Source of the DNA: Anaerolineales bacterium
GTDB taxonomy: Bacteria > Chloroflexota > Anaerolineae > 4572-78 > J111
Assembly (NCBI GenBank): GCA_015075185.1
Contig: JABTUW010000001.1
Span: 1,054,001 to 1,118,000, forward strand
DNA length: 64,000 bases
Reading direction: 5' to 3'
The notes beneath the pieces are model-generated. The model searched no databases. It had not been told where the DNA came from and was given only the letters and a program-made list of their open reading frames with translations. Shown piece by piece: positions 16,099-26,171 of the stretch. Positions within the stretch are counted from its first letter, which is position 1. Every line of letters begins with the position of its first letter. The position numbers and the translations under genes were made by a program.

Positions 16099-16683
16099 CT
16101 ATCTGCTATCCTCAGGCGTGACCGCGCGCCCGTTGAGCCAGTCGAGGAGCTGCTCGACAGCCCAGCGGTGCTGCGGGGCTAATTCGTCCAGAATAAACTT
16201 TTGGCGCTCGCCGGCCAGGATACGGCGGAGAACAGCGCCTAACCCTCTAATCTCAGGGGGCAGACTGCTGTCATCGGCAAGCTGCTGGGTCAAGGTCCAG
16301 AGCTGCTGCCACAGCATGACTTCGCCGGAGCACGCTTCGGCTACTTTCTCGACCAGTTCCTCAAAGGTAAGGCCGACAGCCTCAGCCTCGTCAGCTTCGG
16401 GCAGGGGGGCCTCAATCCGGGCCAGGGTGTCCCGGAGAACTTCGGCCAGCTCCGGGGTCAGCTCATGAGCGAGCCTGGCCGGGTCGCGCTCGCCTTGCAA
16501 GATGCGCGAAAGGGCGCGGGCGAAGGCGCACACCTCAGGCGGGGCCAGGCCGCCGTTCGCAATCTGGGCCAGCGGCAGGGCGACCTGCCCGACCGGCACA
16601 ATTCCCTTGGCCGCCGCCACGGTCATTGTCACCATTTTTTCTATTTTTTCGGCGTAGGTGTCGTCCGGCAAGTGTTCCGACAT
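16099..16683 (-). CDS. Helical protein of unknown function with internal duplication
   Basis: A 194-residue, mostly alpha-helical acidic protein. Two stretches resemble each other: ALSRILQGERDPARLAHEL (about residues 59-77) and VLRRILAGERQKFILDEL (about 151-168), each followed by helices. This suggests two copies of a ~90-residue unit. There is no signal peptide or membrane helix. I do not recognise the family. It is divergent from the GAF-kinase gene at 16915. Confidence 0.6.
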   Translation of the reverse strand: MSEHLPDDTYAEKIEKMVTMTVAAAKGIVPVGQVALPLAQIANGGLAPPEVCAFARALSRILQGERDPARLAHELTPELAEVLRDTLARIEAPLPEADEAEAVGLTFEELVEKVAEACSGEVMLWQQLWTLTQQLADDSSLPPEIRGLGAVLRRILAGERQKFILDELAPQHRWAVEQLLDWLNGRAVTPEDSR

Positions 16684-16914
16684 AGCAATCCAGATTATAG
16701 CCTTACCTTACCCAGGAGTCCAGCCTTCCTCTTTCATCCTTACAGCCGATTGCCCGCCAGTCTATTTTTTAGTATAATGGCAACCGTTGTCTTAATATCA
16801 ATGATTTGTGCGCTGGCACAAGCTGACGTGCCAGGAGATACCTGGCGAGATTCTGCTCTAGCCCCGCCATTTGTTACATCGTCAAAGCGGGAGAATTGCC
16901 CTAAAGGCAAAGTT

Positions 16915-18930
16915 ATGGACCCAGACCGGGTGTTGGACGCATCACTGGCAGAAGAAAATCCTGCTGAACTGTTGGCCGGAGCCAGACGGCGAGCCACCCT
17001 GCTCAACGCGGCGGCCCAGGTTAGCCGCAATATCTCCTCTATTCTAGATCTTGATACACTGCTCACCCGCACCGTAGACATTATTTGTGACGAGTACGGC
17101 TTTTATTACGCCGGTATCTTTTTGGTCGAGACCCTGGCCGATAACAAACGCTGGGCCGTGCTCAAAGCGGGCCGCGGCAAAGCGGGCCAGATCATGATCG
17201 AGAACCACCACAAGCTGGAAGTCGGGGGGCGCTCGATGATTGGCGCGTGTACGGCTTTGAATGAAGCCCGGATTGCCCTCGACGTGGGCAAAGAAGCGGT
17301 CTGGTTCAACAACCCCTTCCTGCCCGACACCCGTTCGGAAATGGCCCTGCCCCTGGCTATCGGCGGTATGGTCATCGGCGCGCTGACCGTCCAGAGCACC
17401 GCCGAAGCCGCTTTTTCCGCCGAAGACGTCTTCTCCTTACAGGCTATGGCCGACCAATTGGCCGTAGCGATTAACAATGCCCGCCTGCACCGGCAAAACG
17501 CCCAGCTCTTTCAGCAGGCTGCCCGGCGGGCGGCCCTGTTGCAGGCCGGGGCCGTTGTCAGCCGCAATATCACCTCAATTTTAGACCTGGATGAGTTGCT
17601 CAACAGCACCGTAGATATCATCTGCAAAGAGTACGGCTTTTACTACGCCGGCATCTTTCTGGTGGACCATACGCCCGACGAAGCCGGCAAACGCTGGGCT
17701 GTGCTCCGGGCCGGATACGGCGAAGCCGGGCGGGAGTTAATCCGGCGCGGCCATAAGTTGGAGATAGGCGGCAACTCCATGATCGGGGCGGCCACCGGTC
17801 TCAACGAAGCCCGGATTGCCCTCGACGTGGATGCCGAAAAGGTCTGGTATCCCAACCCGGTGCTGCCCAAAACGCGCTCCGAAATGGCCCTGCCGCTGAT
17901 TATCAAGGGCAAAGCCATTGGCGCCTTGAGCGTGCAAAGCGAGCAGGAGGCGGCCTTCTCAGAGGAGGATATTTCGTCGCTGCAAACGATGGCCGACCAG
18001 TTAGCGATAGCCATCAATAATGCCCGACTGTTACAGGATTTGGAGAAAGCTAACCAGGAACTGGTGCGGACCAAAACCTTTGAGAGTATTGCCACGGCTA
18101 CCGGCGAGACCATTCACTGGGTTGGGAACAAGGCTGCACCCATCCCGGCCTGTGTGGATCGCACCCGCGAGGATTTCAGCCGCTTTTTATTTATTGCCGG
18201 CGACCTCCTAAGCCGGGCGGATGAGGTCATCAAGAACGACGCCCTGGCCCAGTTGGTCATCCAGGCCGGCCAGTACCTGGCCCAGGTTAAACCGGACCTG
18301 GCCAGCGGAGTCGAACAGCTCAAAGATAAGCCGCTGAAAAAGTTGCAGCGCATGCTGGATGTTGAATCGGTGCTGGAAGATTTAGCGATCATCGAGGAAA
18401 GCGCCGCCACCATCCTGCAAATCAAAGAAGATTTGATCGGCCCGGCCCGCCGCCAGAAATGGCAGGAAGCGGACATTGTCCAGGTGGTTAAGGATAATAT
18501 CAAAAGTTTCGCCCTGCCTCCCGGCACGGTCTCTTACAGCATTGACGGCCTGATCCCGTCGGTGCGGGTTGACCCGGTCCAACTGGGGCGGGTCGTCATT
18601 AACCTGGTCAAGAACGCGATGGAGGCCATGGACGAGCAGCCCTCCCCGCACCTTTTTGTGGCTATTCGCCAGGAAAACGACGAATTTGTCATTGTTGAAA
18701 TTGCCGACAACGGCTGTGGCATCCCTGAGGAGGAGCTGACCAAAATCTGGCTGACCTTCCACACCAGCAAAGCCAAAAAAGGCGGCACCGGCTTGGGCCT
18801 GCCGGCCTGCCTGCAAAGCATGGAACGGATGGGCGGCAAAATTGATGTCACCAGCCAGGTCGGCGTAGGCTCAACCTTTACCCTGCACGTGCCGATCTAC
18901 CGTCCCGGCGATGAGAATAAAGCCACATGA
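16915..18930 (+). CDS. Soluble sensor histidine kinase, GAF-GAF-DHp-HATPase
   Basis: A 671-residue protein with no membrane segment. Two GAF domains (about 45-195 and 220-370) are very alike; both contain GFYYAGIFLV and SEMALPL. The kinase part has a putative phospho-acceptor ETIHWVGNKAAPI (H-x3-N type rather than HE-x-R-x-P) and a full ATPase: N-box NLVKNAMEAM, G1 DNGCGIP, G2 GGTGLGLP. It probably autophosphorylates in response to a small ligand or redox signal bound by GAF. The ATG at 16915 is preferred, with AAAGG upstream; longer in-frame starts run into the gene on the other strand. Likely partners are the receiver proteins downstream. Confidence 0.84.
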   Translation: MDPDRVLDASLAEENPAELLAGARRRATLLNAAAQVSRNISSILDLDTLLTRTVDIICDEYGFYYAGIFLVETLADNKRWAVLKAGRGKAGQIMIENHHKLEVGGRSMIGACTALNEARIALDVGKEAVWFNNPFLPDTRSEMALPLAIGGMVIGALTVQSTAEAAFSAEDVFSLQAMADQLAVAINNARLHRQNAQLFQQAARRAALLQAGAVVSRNITSILDLDELLNSTVDIICKEYGFYYAGIFLVDHTPDEAGKRWAVLRAGYGEAGRELIRRGHKLEIGGNSMIGAATGLNEARIALDVDAEKVWYPNPVLPKTRSEMALPLIIKGKAIGALSVQSEQEAAFSEEDISSLQTMADQLAIAINNARLLQDLEKANQELVRTKTFESIATATGETIHWVGNKAAPIPACVDRTREDFSRFLFIAGDLLSRADEVIKNDALAQLVIQAGQYLAQVKPDLASGVEQLKDKPLKKLQRMLDVESVLEDLAIIEESAATILQIKEDLIGPARRQKWQEADIVQVVKDNIKSFALPPGTVSYSIDGLIPSVRVDPVQLGRVVINLVKNAMEAMDEQPSPHLFVAIRQENDEFVIVEIADNGCGIPEEELTKIWLTFHTSKAKKGGTGLGLPACLQSMERMGGKIDVTSQVGVGSTFTLHVPIYRPGDENKAT

Positions 18931-18955
18931 GGCGTAAAACGTAAAGCGTAACGCC

Positions 18956-19060
18956 CTACTCAGGATGATTTTTGGCTTAACATCGCATCCTGAGTAGCCT
19001 TGAGCCTGTCCTGAGCTTGTCGAAGGGCAAAGCGAAAGGCGTATCGAAGGATGCGATTAA
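18956..19060. repeat. Inverted repeat with CATCCTGAGTAG arms
   Basis: CTACTCAGGATG (18956-18967) and CATCCTGAGTAG (18986-18997) pair. GTATCGAAGGATGCG further on is shared with the element at 12251-12417. It sits between the two kinase genes. Confidence 0.65.
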
Positions 19061-19150
19061 GAAAACTCCGAACTGAGGCGTTTTACGTTTTACAAAATAG
19101 TACGCTTACACTATCATTAACTTACCCTTCATCAGACGAGGAAGAACAAC

Positions 19151-20956
19151 ATGGACCCAACTCAAATTGAAGCCAGCATCAACCTGGAAAAAGCCCTCCG
19201 CCGGGCGAACTTGCTGGCAGCAGCGGCGGAAGTCAGCCAAAATATCACCCACATCCTGGATATTGATGAACTGCTGCCCAAAACGGTTGATATTATCTGT
19301 GACGCCTACGGTTTTTATTACGCTGGCGTCTTTTTAATTGACGCCGCCGGCGAATTTGCCGTGCTGCGCGCGGGTCGGGGCGACCCAGGCCGGATTATGA
19401 TTGAAAACCACCACAAGTTGGCCGTGGGGGGCAACTCGATGATTGGAGCATGCACCGCCCTCAATCAAGCCCGTATTTCGCTGGACGTGGACACGGAAAA
19501 AGTCTGGTATCCCAACCCGGTGTTGCCCGACACCCGCTCGGAAATGGCCCTGCCCCTGGCCATCGGCGATCGGGTGATTGGCGCGGTGACGGTGCAAAGC
19601 ACCGAAGGCGCAGCCTTTTCGGATGAAGACGTCTCCTCCTTGCAGGCGATGGCCAACCAGCTTGCCATTGCCATTGACAATGCCTATAAACGCCGCGAGC
19701 TGGAAGAAACACACGCCGAGCTGCTGCGGGCCAAAACGTTTGAAGCCATCGCCACCGCTACCGGCGACGCCATTCACTGGATTGGCAACAAGGCCGAGCC
19801 TATCGGCGCCTCGGCGGAGCGAATTCGCTCTGATTTTCAACTGCTGGTCTGTGCTATCGCCAATCTGTTGCAGCAGGACGGTCAGGCCGTCAGCAGCCGG
19901 CCCCTAGCTCAAATGCTGCTCGACAAGGCCGCCACCCTTCGCCAGGAGAAGCCAGACCTGGCCGATTTAGCCGAGAAGGCCAATACCTTACCTGCCGACA
20001 AACTGGAAAAACGCCTCAGCCTGGAGTCGACTCTGGAGGACCTGGATATTATCAGCGATTCGGCCGCCTTGATTATGCGAATCAAAGAAGACCTGATCGG
20101 CCCGGCCCGCGAGCAGGCCCCCCGGCCGACCATGGTAGACGATGTGCTCAAAGACGCCATCAGTACCCTGGCCCTGCCGTCCGGCCTCATCAATCTCGAC
20201 ATCTCACCTAATTTACCTTTGGCCGTGGCTGACCCGGCCCAGTTGAATCGAGTCTTTGCCAACCTGATCAAAAATGCCTACGAGGCCATGGAGGGCCAGC
20301 CCAAGCCTCGAATTGACATAAAAGTGCGGCCTGATCTTAAACAGAATCTTGTACTGATAGATGTCGCCGACCACGGGACAGGTATTCCTGCCGCCGATAT
20401 GGACAAAATTTGGGTGACTTTCCACACCACCAAGGGCATCAAGGGTCACACCGGCCTGGGCCTGCCGGCCTGCCGGTTGATCCTGGAACAAATTGGCGGC
20501 AGCATTGCGGTGACAAGTCGCGTGGGAGAAGGGTCAACGTTTACCGTCAGCCTACCGCTTGATAAAAACACGGAGGCCAAAGCCAAGCTTGAACCGGGCA
20601 AGGGCAAAATCTTGCTGGTGGACGACGACGATAGCTGGCGGCAGTTTGCCAGTGTGCTCCTTAAAGCGGCCGGCTATAAAGTCACTGTCGCCGCTGAGGA
20701 TTACAGTACAGACAACTACAGCCAGTATGATCTCATTCTTATTGACGATATTCTGGCCGAAGGCGACTCCCTGGCCATTATGCAAGCTATTGCTGCCGCC
20801 GGAGCTATTAGTAAAACAGTGGCCGTTTCGTCAAATCCGCGCGTGGAACGCACCAAAGTGCGGATGCTGCTAGGACTGCACAATTTATTACCCAAGCCCT
20901 ACACTCCGGCCAGCCTGCTGGATGAAGTCAAAAAAGCCCTCGAGGCGGCGCATTAA
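19151..20956 (+). CDS. Hybrid kinase, GAF-DHp-HATPase-receiver
   Basis: A 601-residue cytosolic protein. It has one GAF domain (about 30-190), closely related to the two GAF domains of the gene before it; the same H-box type DAIHWIGNKAEPI; an ATPase with N-box NLIKNAYEAM, DHGTGIP and HTGLGLP; and a C-terminal receiver (about 485-600: ILLVDDDDSW, acceptor aspartate in LILIDDIL, lysine in LLPKPYT). It probably arose by duplication of the upstream kinase plus fusion to a receiver, so it can pass phosphate within the chain. A ribosome site GAGGAAG lies upstream of ATG 19151. Confidence 0.86.
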   Translation: MDPTQIEASINLEKALRRANLLAAAAEVSQNITHILDIDELLPKTVDIICDAYGFYYAGVFLIDAAGEFAVLRAGRGDPGRIMIENHHKLAVGGNSMIGACTALNQARISLDVDTEKVWYPNPVLPDTRSEMALPLAIGDRVIGAVTVQSTEGAAFSDEDVSSLQAMANQLAIAIDNAYKRRELEETHAELLRAKTFEAIATATGDAIHWIGNKAEPIGASAERIRSDFQLLVCAIANLLQQDGQAVSSRPLAQMLLDKAATLRQEKPDLADLAEKANTLPADKLEKRLSLESTLEDLDIISDSAALIMRIKEDLIGPAREQAPRPTMVDDVLKDAISTLALPSGLINLDISPNLPLAVADPAQLNRVFANLIKNAYEAMEGQPKPRIDIKVRPDLKQNLVLIDVADHGTGIPAADMDKIWVTFHTTKGIKGHTGLGLPACRLILEQIGGSIAVTSRVGEGSTFTVSLPLDKNTEAKAKLEPGKGKILLVDDDDSWRQFASVLLKAAGYKVTVAAEDYSTDNYSQYDLILIDDILAEGDSLAIMQAIAAAGAISKTVAVSSNPRVERTKVRMLLGLHNLLPKPYTPASLLDEVKKALEAAH

Positions 20957-20982
20957 GTAGGACAAACTTAAGTTTGTCCTAC
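20957..20982. repeat. 26-bp perfect palindrome (GTAGGACAAACTT family)
   Basis: GTAGGACAAACTT (20957-20969) is followed at once by its exact complement. It directly follows the kinase stop codon. A close relative lies at 48515-48540. Confidence 0.75.
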
Positions 20983-21010
20983 AAAATATCAACTACGGAG
21001 CGAACCTGAC

Positions 21011-21418
21011 ATGGATGCAGAACCCAGAATTTTGGTGGTGGACGACGAAGAAAATTTATTGCGCAGTGTGGAAAAAACTCTATTTCGAGAAGGGTTTGAG
21101 GTGGAAACGGCCGAGGGTAACGTGGCTGCTTATGAACTGGTTCAGGAGGCAATGGTTGCAGGTCATCCTTTTGATCTGGTAATTTTAGATTTAAACATGC
21201 CTAATTTTGAAGGTAAAGAATCCAAGTATGCCGGCCTGGAATTACTGGAACGGCTGAAAATTTTTAGCCCCAAAACTCCGGTCATCGTGAACTCGGCCTG
21301 GGATGAAGTCGAGACAGCGAAAACCTGCCTTAACAAAGGCGCTGCCGATTATTTTGTCAAAGGCCGCACCGAGGAGATGCTGCAAAAAATCCGGGCAGTC
21401 TTGGGGCTGTTGGCCTGA
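21011..21418 (+). CDS. Stand-alone response regulator receiver
   Basis: A 135-residue single receiver domain. RILVVDDEENLL holds the acidic pocket, DLVILDLNMPNF the phospho-acceptor Asp, and a Lys follows near DYFVKG. It has no output domain, so it probably acts by protein contact or as a phosphate relay. It is 55 bases downstream of the hybrid kinase and ends at a clear terminator, so the three signalling genes form one unit. Confidence 0.88.
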   Translation: MDAEPRILVVDDEENLLRSVEKTLFREGFEVETAEGNVAAYELVQEAMVAGHPFDLVILDLNMPNFEGKESKYAGLELLERLKIFSPKTPVIVNSAWDEVETAKTCLNKGAADYFVKGRTEEMLQKIRAVLGLLA

Positions 21419-21443
21419 ACCGAAGACAGGGGTTAACATGGTT

Positions 21444-21469
21444 GGGGACTGGAGCAAGTCCCCTTTTTT
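21444..21469 (+). terminator. Terminator of the kinase/receiver operon
   Basis: GGGGACT (21444-21450) and AGTCCCC (21457-21463) form the stem, followed by six T. Confidence 0.88.
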
Positions 21470-21710
21470 ATGATTGGTTTTATCTTTGACAGACCGAGAT
21501 TTTTGTGTTAAGCTCAACCCGCAATCGTTTACGTAAGCGGTTACATCAGCCTGTTCATATTTCTTTTTCCTGTCCTGCACCGCCGATACACCTTAAGCCG
21601 TAATGTAACGTAATATCTTGCTGTTGAGTGTAAAAGTAAAGATGTGGCGGCACCTCCCCAAAAGCGCCGCCGCGTTGATAATCTTTATTCCACAAAGGAG
21701 GTGGTATTCG

Positions 21711-22709
21711 ATGAAGAAGATTATTAACCAACCCGCAGATTTTGTCCCCGAAATGCTGGATGGCCTGGTTAAGGCCCACCCCACCCAACTGGCCTACACG
21801 GAAGATATCCATTGTATTGTGCGCGCCGACTCCCCGGTGCAGGGCAAAGTAGCCCTGGCGACAGGGGGCGGCTCCGGTCACTTGCCGGTGTTCCTGGGAT
21901 ATGTCGGCCAGGGTATGCTCGACGGCTGTGCTGTCGGCGACGTGTTTGCCTCTCCCAGTTCAGACCAGATGCTGGCCGTAACGCAGCGGATCCACGGCGG
22001 CAAAGGAGTGGTCTATATCTATGGCAACTACGGCGGCGATATCATGAATTTTGATATGGCTGCCGAGATGGCCGATATGGAAGGTATCGCCGTCAAGACG
22101 GTGTTGGTCAAGGATGACGTGGCCTCCGCCCCGCCCGCCGAGGCGGATCGCCGCCGGGGGGTGGCCGGCATGGTTTTTGCCTTCAAAGTGGCCGGAGCTA
22201 AAGCCGACAAAGGCGGCTCACTGGACGAAGTGGCGGCCATTGCCGAAAAGGCGCTGGCCAGTATCCGCACCATGGGCGTGGCCCTGTCACCCTGCACCGT
22301 GCCGCTGGCCGGCAAACCGACCTTCACCATTGGCGAGGATGAGATGGAAATCGGCATGGGCATCCACGGCGAGCCGGGGATGAAACGAGAAAAACTTCAG
22401 CCCGCCGACCAGATCGCCGAGCGTATGACCAACGCCATATTGGATGACTTGCAGCCCCAAACCGGCGACCGGCTGGCCGTGATGGTCAACGGCCTGGGGG
22501 CGACTCCCCCTGAAGAGCTTTACGTGATTTACCGCAAAGTACATGACATCCTCACCGGCAAAGGCTTGCAGATCCACCGGGCTTACGTCGGCGAATTTGC
22601 CACCTCGATGGAAATGGCCGGGGCCTCACTGACCTTCTTCCGCCTGGATGACGAACTGGCCGAACTGCTGGATCATCCGGCCAACACGCCTTTTTTCAAG
22701 CAAGTTTAG
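21711..22709 (+). CDS. dhaK: Dihydroxyacetone kinase subunit DhaK-like
   Basis: A 332-residue protein. It has the DhaK fold features: [32 protein letters not shown], and MGIHGEPG, whose His normally holds the ketone substrate covalently as a hemiaminal. In the family it phosphorylates dihydroxyacetone or C4 ketoses such as erythrulose. AAAGGAGGTGG gives a strong ribosome site just before ATG 21711, so longer starts are rejected. DhaL follows after 17 bases. No DhaM (PTS donor protein) is encoded here, so the phosphate donor is open. Confidence 0.88.
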   Translation: MKKIINQPADFVPEMLDGLVKAHPTQLAYTEDIHCIVRADSPVQGKVALATGGGSGHLPVFLGYVGQGMLDGCAVGDVFASPSSDQMLAVTQRIHGGKGVVYIYGNYGGDIMNFDMAAEMADMEGIAVKTVLVKDDVASAPPAEADRRRGVAGMVFAFKVAGAKADKGGSLDEVAAIAEKALASIRTMGVALSPCTVPLAGKPTFTIGEDEMEIGMGIHGEPGMKREKLQPADQIAERMTNAILDDLQPQTGDRLAVMVNGLGATPPEELYVIYRKVHDILTGKGLQIHRAYVGEFATSMEMAGASLTFFRLDDELAELLDHPANTPFFKQV

Positions 22710-22726
22710 TCACGGGGTTTCAACTA

Positions 22727-23356
22727 ATGGCAGATGAACCGATCAAAGGTGAGCTAATTGTTACAGCCTTAGAGCAGGCTTGTCACGCCCTTAAGACGCA
22801 GAGCGACTATTTAACGTCGCTCGACCAGGCGATGGGCGATGGCGATACCGGCATTACCCTGACCAAAGTGGCCGATGGCGTGTTGGCCTACCTCCAAGCT
22901 AACCCCATTTCCGACATCGGCAAGTTCCTGGGGGCGGCCGGTATGGCGGCCAACAAGGCAGCGCCTTCGACGATGGGGACGCTACTGGCCACCGCGCTGA
23001 TGCGGGCAGGTAAGGAAGTGATGGGCAAAACCGAAATCTCCAGCCAGGATTTGGTCGCCATGTTTAAGGCGGCTGACCTGGGCATGCAGGAGCGCGGCAA
23101 AGCCAAGTCCGGCGATAAAACCATCATTGATGCACTCCACCCGGCCTACGAAGCTTTTGCCGCCGCCCTGGAACAAGGGGCTTCGCTGAGCGAAGCCGGG
23201 GCCAAAGCTCTGGCCGCCGCCGAAGCGGGCCGGGATAGCGTGACCCCCTTGCGCAGCAAGGTTGGGCGGGCCAGTTGGGTGGGCGAGCGCACCGAGGGCC
23301 AGGTTGATCCTGGCTGCGAAGCGCTGGTTGTCATGCTAAAGGCGGTGATCTCTTAA
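22727..23356 (+). CDS. dhaL: Dihydroxyacetone kinase subunit DhaL-like
   Basis: A 209-residue protein. The nucleotide and Mg-binding motif AMGDGDTG is intact, followed by [20 protein letters not shown] and [12 protein letters not shown], all standard for DhaL. It supplies the nucleotide for transfer to the substrate on DhaK. As in PTS-type systems the two subunits are separate; ATP-dependent use is equally possible without DhaM. It is co-transcribed with dhaK and followed by the binding protein gene after 131 bases that contain a small hairpin (23414-23431). Confidence 0.88.
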   Translation: MADEPIKGELIVTALEQACHALKTQSDYLTSLDQAMGDGDTGITLTKVADGVLAYLQANPISDIGKFLGAAGMAANKAAPSTMGTLLATALMRAGKEVMGKTEISSQDLVAMFKAADLGMQERGKAKSGDKTIIDALHPAYEAFAAALEQGASLSEAGAKALAAAEAGRDSVTPLRSKVGRASWVGERTEGQVDPGCEALVVMLKAVIS

Positions 23357-23487
23357 AAATTTCCCAGCCCTTAATGAGGAAAGGAGGTGAACCACTCGCG
23401 TCAATCCTATTGCTGACTCTCTTTAGAGTCACTTTTCCAAGGTCTAGTGATCGAAAAATTTCAGAGTAGTAAAAGAGGAGAAAACAA

Positions 23488-24576
23488 ATGAAGAAGTGTT
23501 TGTATCTTTTGCTTGTAGTCCTATTGGCGGCTGTCGTGGTTGGCTGCGGCGCTCAACCGGCCGCCACACCGGCCCCCACCCAAGCACCCGCTGCTACGGA
23601 AGCCCCGGCCGCTACCGAAGCGCCAGCTACAGAAGCCCCTGCCGCCACTGAAGAAGCTGCCGCCGAAGGGGACCTCACCTTTGTGACGATTGTTAAAATT
23701 GCCGGGATCAACTGGTTCAACCGCATGGAGGAAGGTGTGGTGGCCTGGGGTAAAGAGAATGGCGTCAATGCCACCCTGGTCGGGCCGGCCGAAGCCGATG
23801 CTGCCCAGCAGATTCCGATCATCGAGGATCTGATTGCGCAAGGGGTGGATGCCATCTGCGTTGTTCCGATGGACCCGACCCAGCTCGATCCGGTGCTGAA
23901 AAAAGCGATGGATGCCGGGATTGTGGTAGTTACTCACGAGGCTTCGAACCAAAAAGAGATGGACTATGATATCGAGGCTTTCGATAACAAAGCTTTTGGG
24001 GCCGGCCTGATGGATCGCCTGGCTGCTGAGATGGGCGAAGAGGGCGAGTATGCCGTGTTTGTGGGCAGCCTCGGCTCCAAAACGCACAACGAGTGGGTGG
24101 ATGGCGGTATTGAACGCCAAAAAGAGGCTTATCCCAACATGACGATGGTTGGCGATAAGAACGAAAGCTTCGACGATGCCGAGGTTGCCTACCAGAAAGC
24201 TAAGGAAATCCTGGCCGCTTATCCGAACATCAAGGGTTTCCAGGGGAGTGCCTCCACCGACGTGGCCGGTATTGGCCGCGCCGTTGAGGAAGCCGGCCTA
24301 CAGGATGAAGTAGCGGTGGTTGGCACCAGCCTGCCCTCGATTGCCGGTGATTTGCTCTTTAGCGGGGCGATTGATGCCATCGGCTTCTGGGATCCGGCGG
24401 TGGCCGGCGCTGCCTGCAACCAGATGGCCTTGATGAAGATGCAGGGCAAAGAAGTTGGCGTCGGTGCAGACCTGGGTATTGGCGGCTATAACAAGCTGAT
24501 CGGGGCGGGCAACGTCCTCTACGGGGATGCCGCAGTTTATGTTGACGACACGAACGCAAAGGATTATCCTTTCTAA
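23488..24576 (+). CDS. ABC transporter sugar/AI-2-type substrate-binding lipoprotein
   Basis: A 362-residue protein with a lipoprotein signal ending VVVGCG (Cys21), then a long Ala/Pro/Thr/Glu linker to about residue 65. The rest is a periplasmic-binding-protein type I fold of the RhaS/LsrB group: [74 protein letters not shown]. Lys, Asp and Pro positions recall AI-2 binding LsrB, but the same group includes rhamnose and other polyol binders. It is tethered outside the cell and feeds the permeases downstream. AGAGGAGAAA precedes the ATG. Confidence 0.86.
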   Translation: MKKCLYLLLVVLLAAVVVGCGAQPAATPAPTQAPAATEAPAATEAPATEAPAATEEAAAEGDLTFVTIVKIAGINWFNRMEEGVVAWGKENGVNATLVGPAEADAAQQIPIIEDLIAQGVDAICVVPMDPTQLDPVLKKAMDAGIVVVTHEASNQKEMDYDIEAFDNKAFGAGLMDRLAAEMGEEGEYAVFVGSLGSKTHNEWVDGGIERQKEAYPNMTMVGDKNESFDDAEVAYQKAKEILAAYPNIKGFQGSASTDVAGIGRAVEEAGLQDEVAVVGTSLPSIAGDLLFSGAIDAIGFWDPAVAGAACNQMALMKMQGKEVGVGADLGIGGYNKLIGAGNVLYGDAAVYVDDTNAKDYPF

Positions 24577-24591
24577 TCACGTGCTTTTCTC

Positions 24592-24628
24592 CCTCTCCCC
24601 GGAAGGAAGCTTCCGGGGAGAGGCTCTT
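24592..24628 (+). terminator. Hairpin between binding protein and ATPase genes
   Basis: CCTCTCCCCGGAA (24592-24604) and TTCCGGGGAGAGG (24611-24623) form a 13-bp stem, followed by CTCTTTT. It probably stops most transcripts or protects their 3' end, giving more binding protein than transporter. Confidence 0.7.
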
Positions 24629-24670
24629 TTCAGTAACTTATTTCGGATCCACTCATAAAGTATTATCTCT

Positions 24671-26167
24671 ATGGCTAACGAATTCTTAGGTCTTACCGGA
24701 ATTTCTAAATCTTTTGCCGGCGTCCATGCGCTGCGGAATGTTGATCTAACCATCGAACAGGGCCGGATTCATTGCCTGGTTGGGGAAAATGGGAGTGGTA
24801 AATCAACCCTGATCAAAATTATCGCCGGGGTATATGAACGGGATAGCGGCTCCGTAGTTATCAATGGAAAGGAATTCGAACATTTTCACCCTATTGACGC
24901 CATTCGCGAGGGCATCCAGGTTATTTATCAGGATTTTTCTCTTTTCCCTAATCTCACTGTAGCGGAAAACATTGCCCTGAATAGAGAACTGGCCGATGGA
25001 CGCCGCCTGGTGAACTGGCGGCATGTTCACGACATTGCGGCTAATGCTCTGGCTCAAATTGAGGTGAATATCCCTCTTGATGTAACCGTTGGCGAGGTAT
25101 CGGTCGCTAATAAGCAACTCATCGCTATTGCCAAAGCCTTACGCCAGAGAGCGCGCCTGATCATTATGGATGAGCCGACCAGCGCCCTGACCGAGCGGGA
25201 AATCCGGGTGCTGTTCTCGGTGATTCGGAAATTGCAGGAGCGACAAGATATTGCCTTTCTCTTTGTTAGTCACAAACTGAACGAAGTTTTGGAGATTTCC
25301 GAGACGATTATCGTCATCCGCAACGGCAAAATTGTCAGTGTGGGGGAGCGCAGTGAATATGACAGCGCCCGCCTGATTTATGAAATGACCGGGCATACCA
25401 TCACCGAAAAAGTCTATGATTTTGAGCCCGACTCGAACCAGCCGGCTTTATTCAAGGTCGAAAATTTGAATGCTGACCGAGTGCTGAAGGATATCAATTT
25501 GGAATTGCGAGCCGGGGAGATTGTCGGCGTAACCGGTCTCCTGGGTTCTGGACGCACGGAACTGGCGCTGGCGCTTTATGGAATGCTCCCGATTGAGTCC
25601 GGTCGTATCTATGTAGACCAAAAGCCCGTTGTCATTCGCTCCAACCGAGACGCCATTGCTCATGGGATTGGCTATTTACCCGAAGATCGGCTGACCGAAG
25701 GCTTGTTTTTGGAACAATCGGTGGCGCGGAATGTAGTGGTACGCACCATCGGTAACTTACGAGGGGCTTTGGGATTTACCGATCCCAGAAAAATTAATGG
25801 GCAGGTAAACCAGTGGGTTGAGGGGCTGCGGATTAAGACCTCGAACCCGGTCTTGCCTGTCAAAACGTTATCCGGCGGCAATCAGCAACGGGTGGTTCTG
25901 GCCAAGTGGCTGGCCAGTAAGCCGAAGGTCATGATTTTGAACGGTCCTACGGTCGGCGTGGACGTAGGCTCTAAAGGTGAACTTCACAGCTTAATGAAGG
26001 AATTAGCGGGTGAAGGGATGGGCTTGCTGGTAATTTCTGATGACATCCCCGAGCTGTTGCAAACATGCAATCGAATTTTGCTCATGCGCCACGGACGCAT
26101 CGTCGAGGAAATCAGATCAAAAGATACCAACGCAAATGAACTCTCTGCCAAACTCATTGAGGATTAA
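24671..26167 (+). CDS. Sugar ABC transporter ATPase, two ATP-binding domains (RbsA/MglA type)
   Basis: A 498-residue protein with two ABC domains. The first has Walker [10 protein letters not shown], a Q-loop, a diverged signature (VSVANKQL) and Walker [12 protein letters not shown]. The second has a reduced Walker A (GLLGSGRTE) and a strong signature [15 protein letters not shown]. This unequal pattern is normal for RbsA-type importers, where one site works. It powers import of the ligand caught by the upstream lipoprotein. The following permease starts 4 bases after its stop codon. Confidence 0.9.
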   Translation: MANEFLGLTGISKSFAGVHALRNVDLTIEQGRIHCLVGENGSGKSTLIKIIAGVYERDSGSVVINGKEFEHFHPIDAIREGIQVIYQDFSLFPNLTVAENIALNRELADGRRLVNWRHVHDIAANALAQIEVNIPLDVTVGEVSVANKQLIAIAKALRQRARLIIMDEPTSALTEREIRVLFSVIRKLQERQDIAFLFVSHKLNEVLEISETIIVIRNGKIVSVGERSEYDSARLIYEMTGHTITEKVYDFEPDSNQPALFKVENLNADRVLKDINLELRAGEIVGVTGLLGSGRTELALALYGMLPIESGRIYVDQKPVVIRSNRDAIAHGIGYLPEDRLTEGLFLEQSVARNVVVRTIGNLRGALGFTDPRKINGQVNQWVEGLRIKTSNPVLPVKTLSGGNQQRVVLAKWLASKPKVMILNGPTVGVDVGSKGELHSLMKELAGEGMGLLVISDDIPELLQTCNRILLMRHGRIVEEIRSKDTNANELSAKLIED

Positions 26168-26171
26168 CAAG

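Noticed and set aside
16465..16914. N-terminal extension of the GAF-GAF kinase by 150 residues
   Set aside because: The extension runs antisense to the gene at 16099-16683 and lacks domain likeness; ATG 16915 fits the family.
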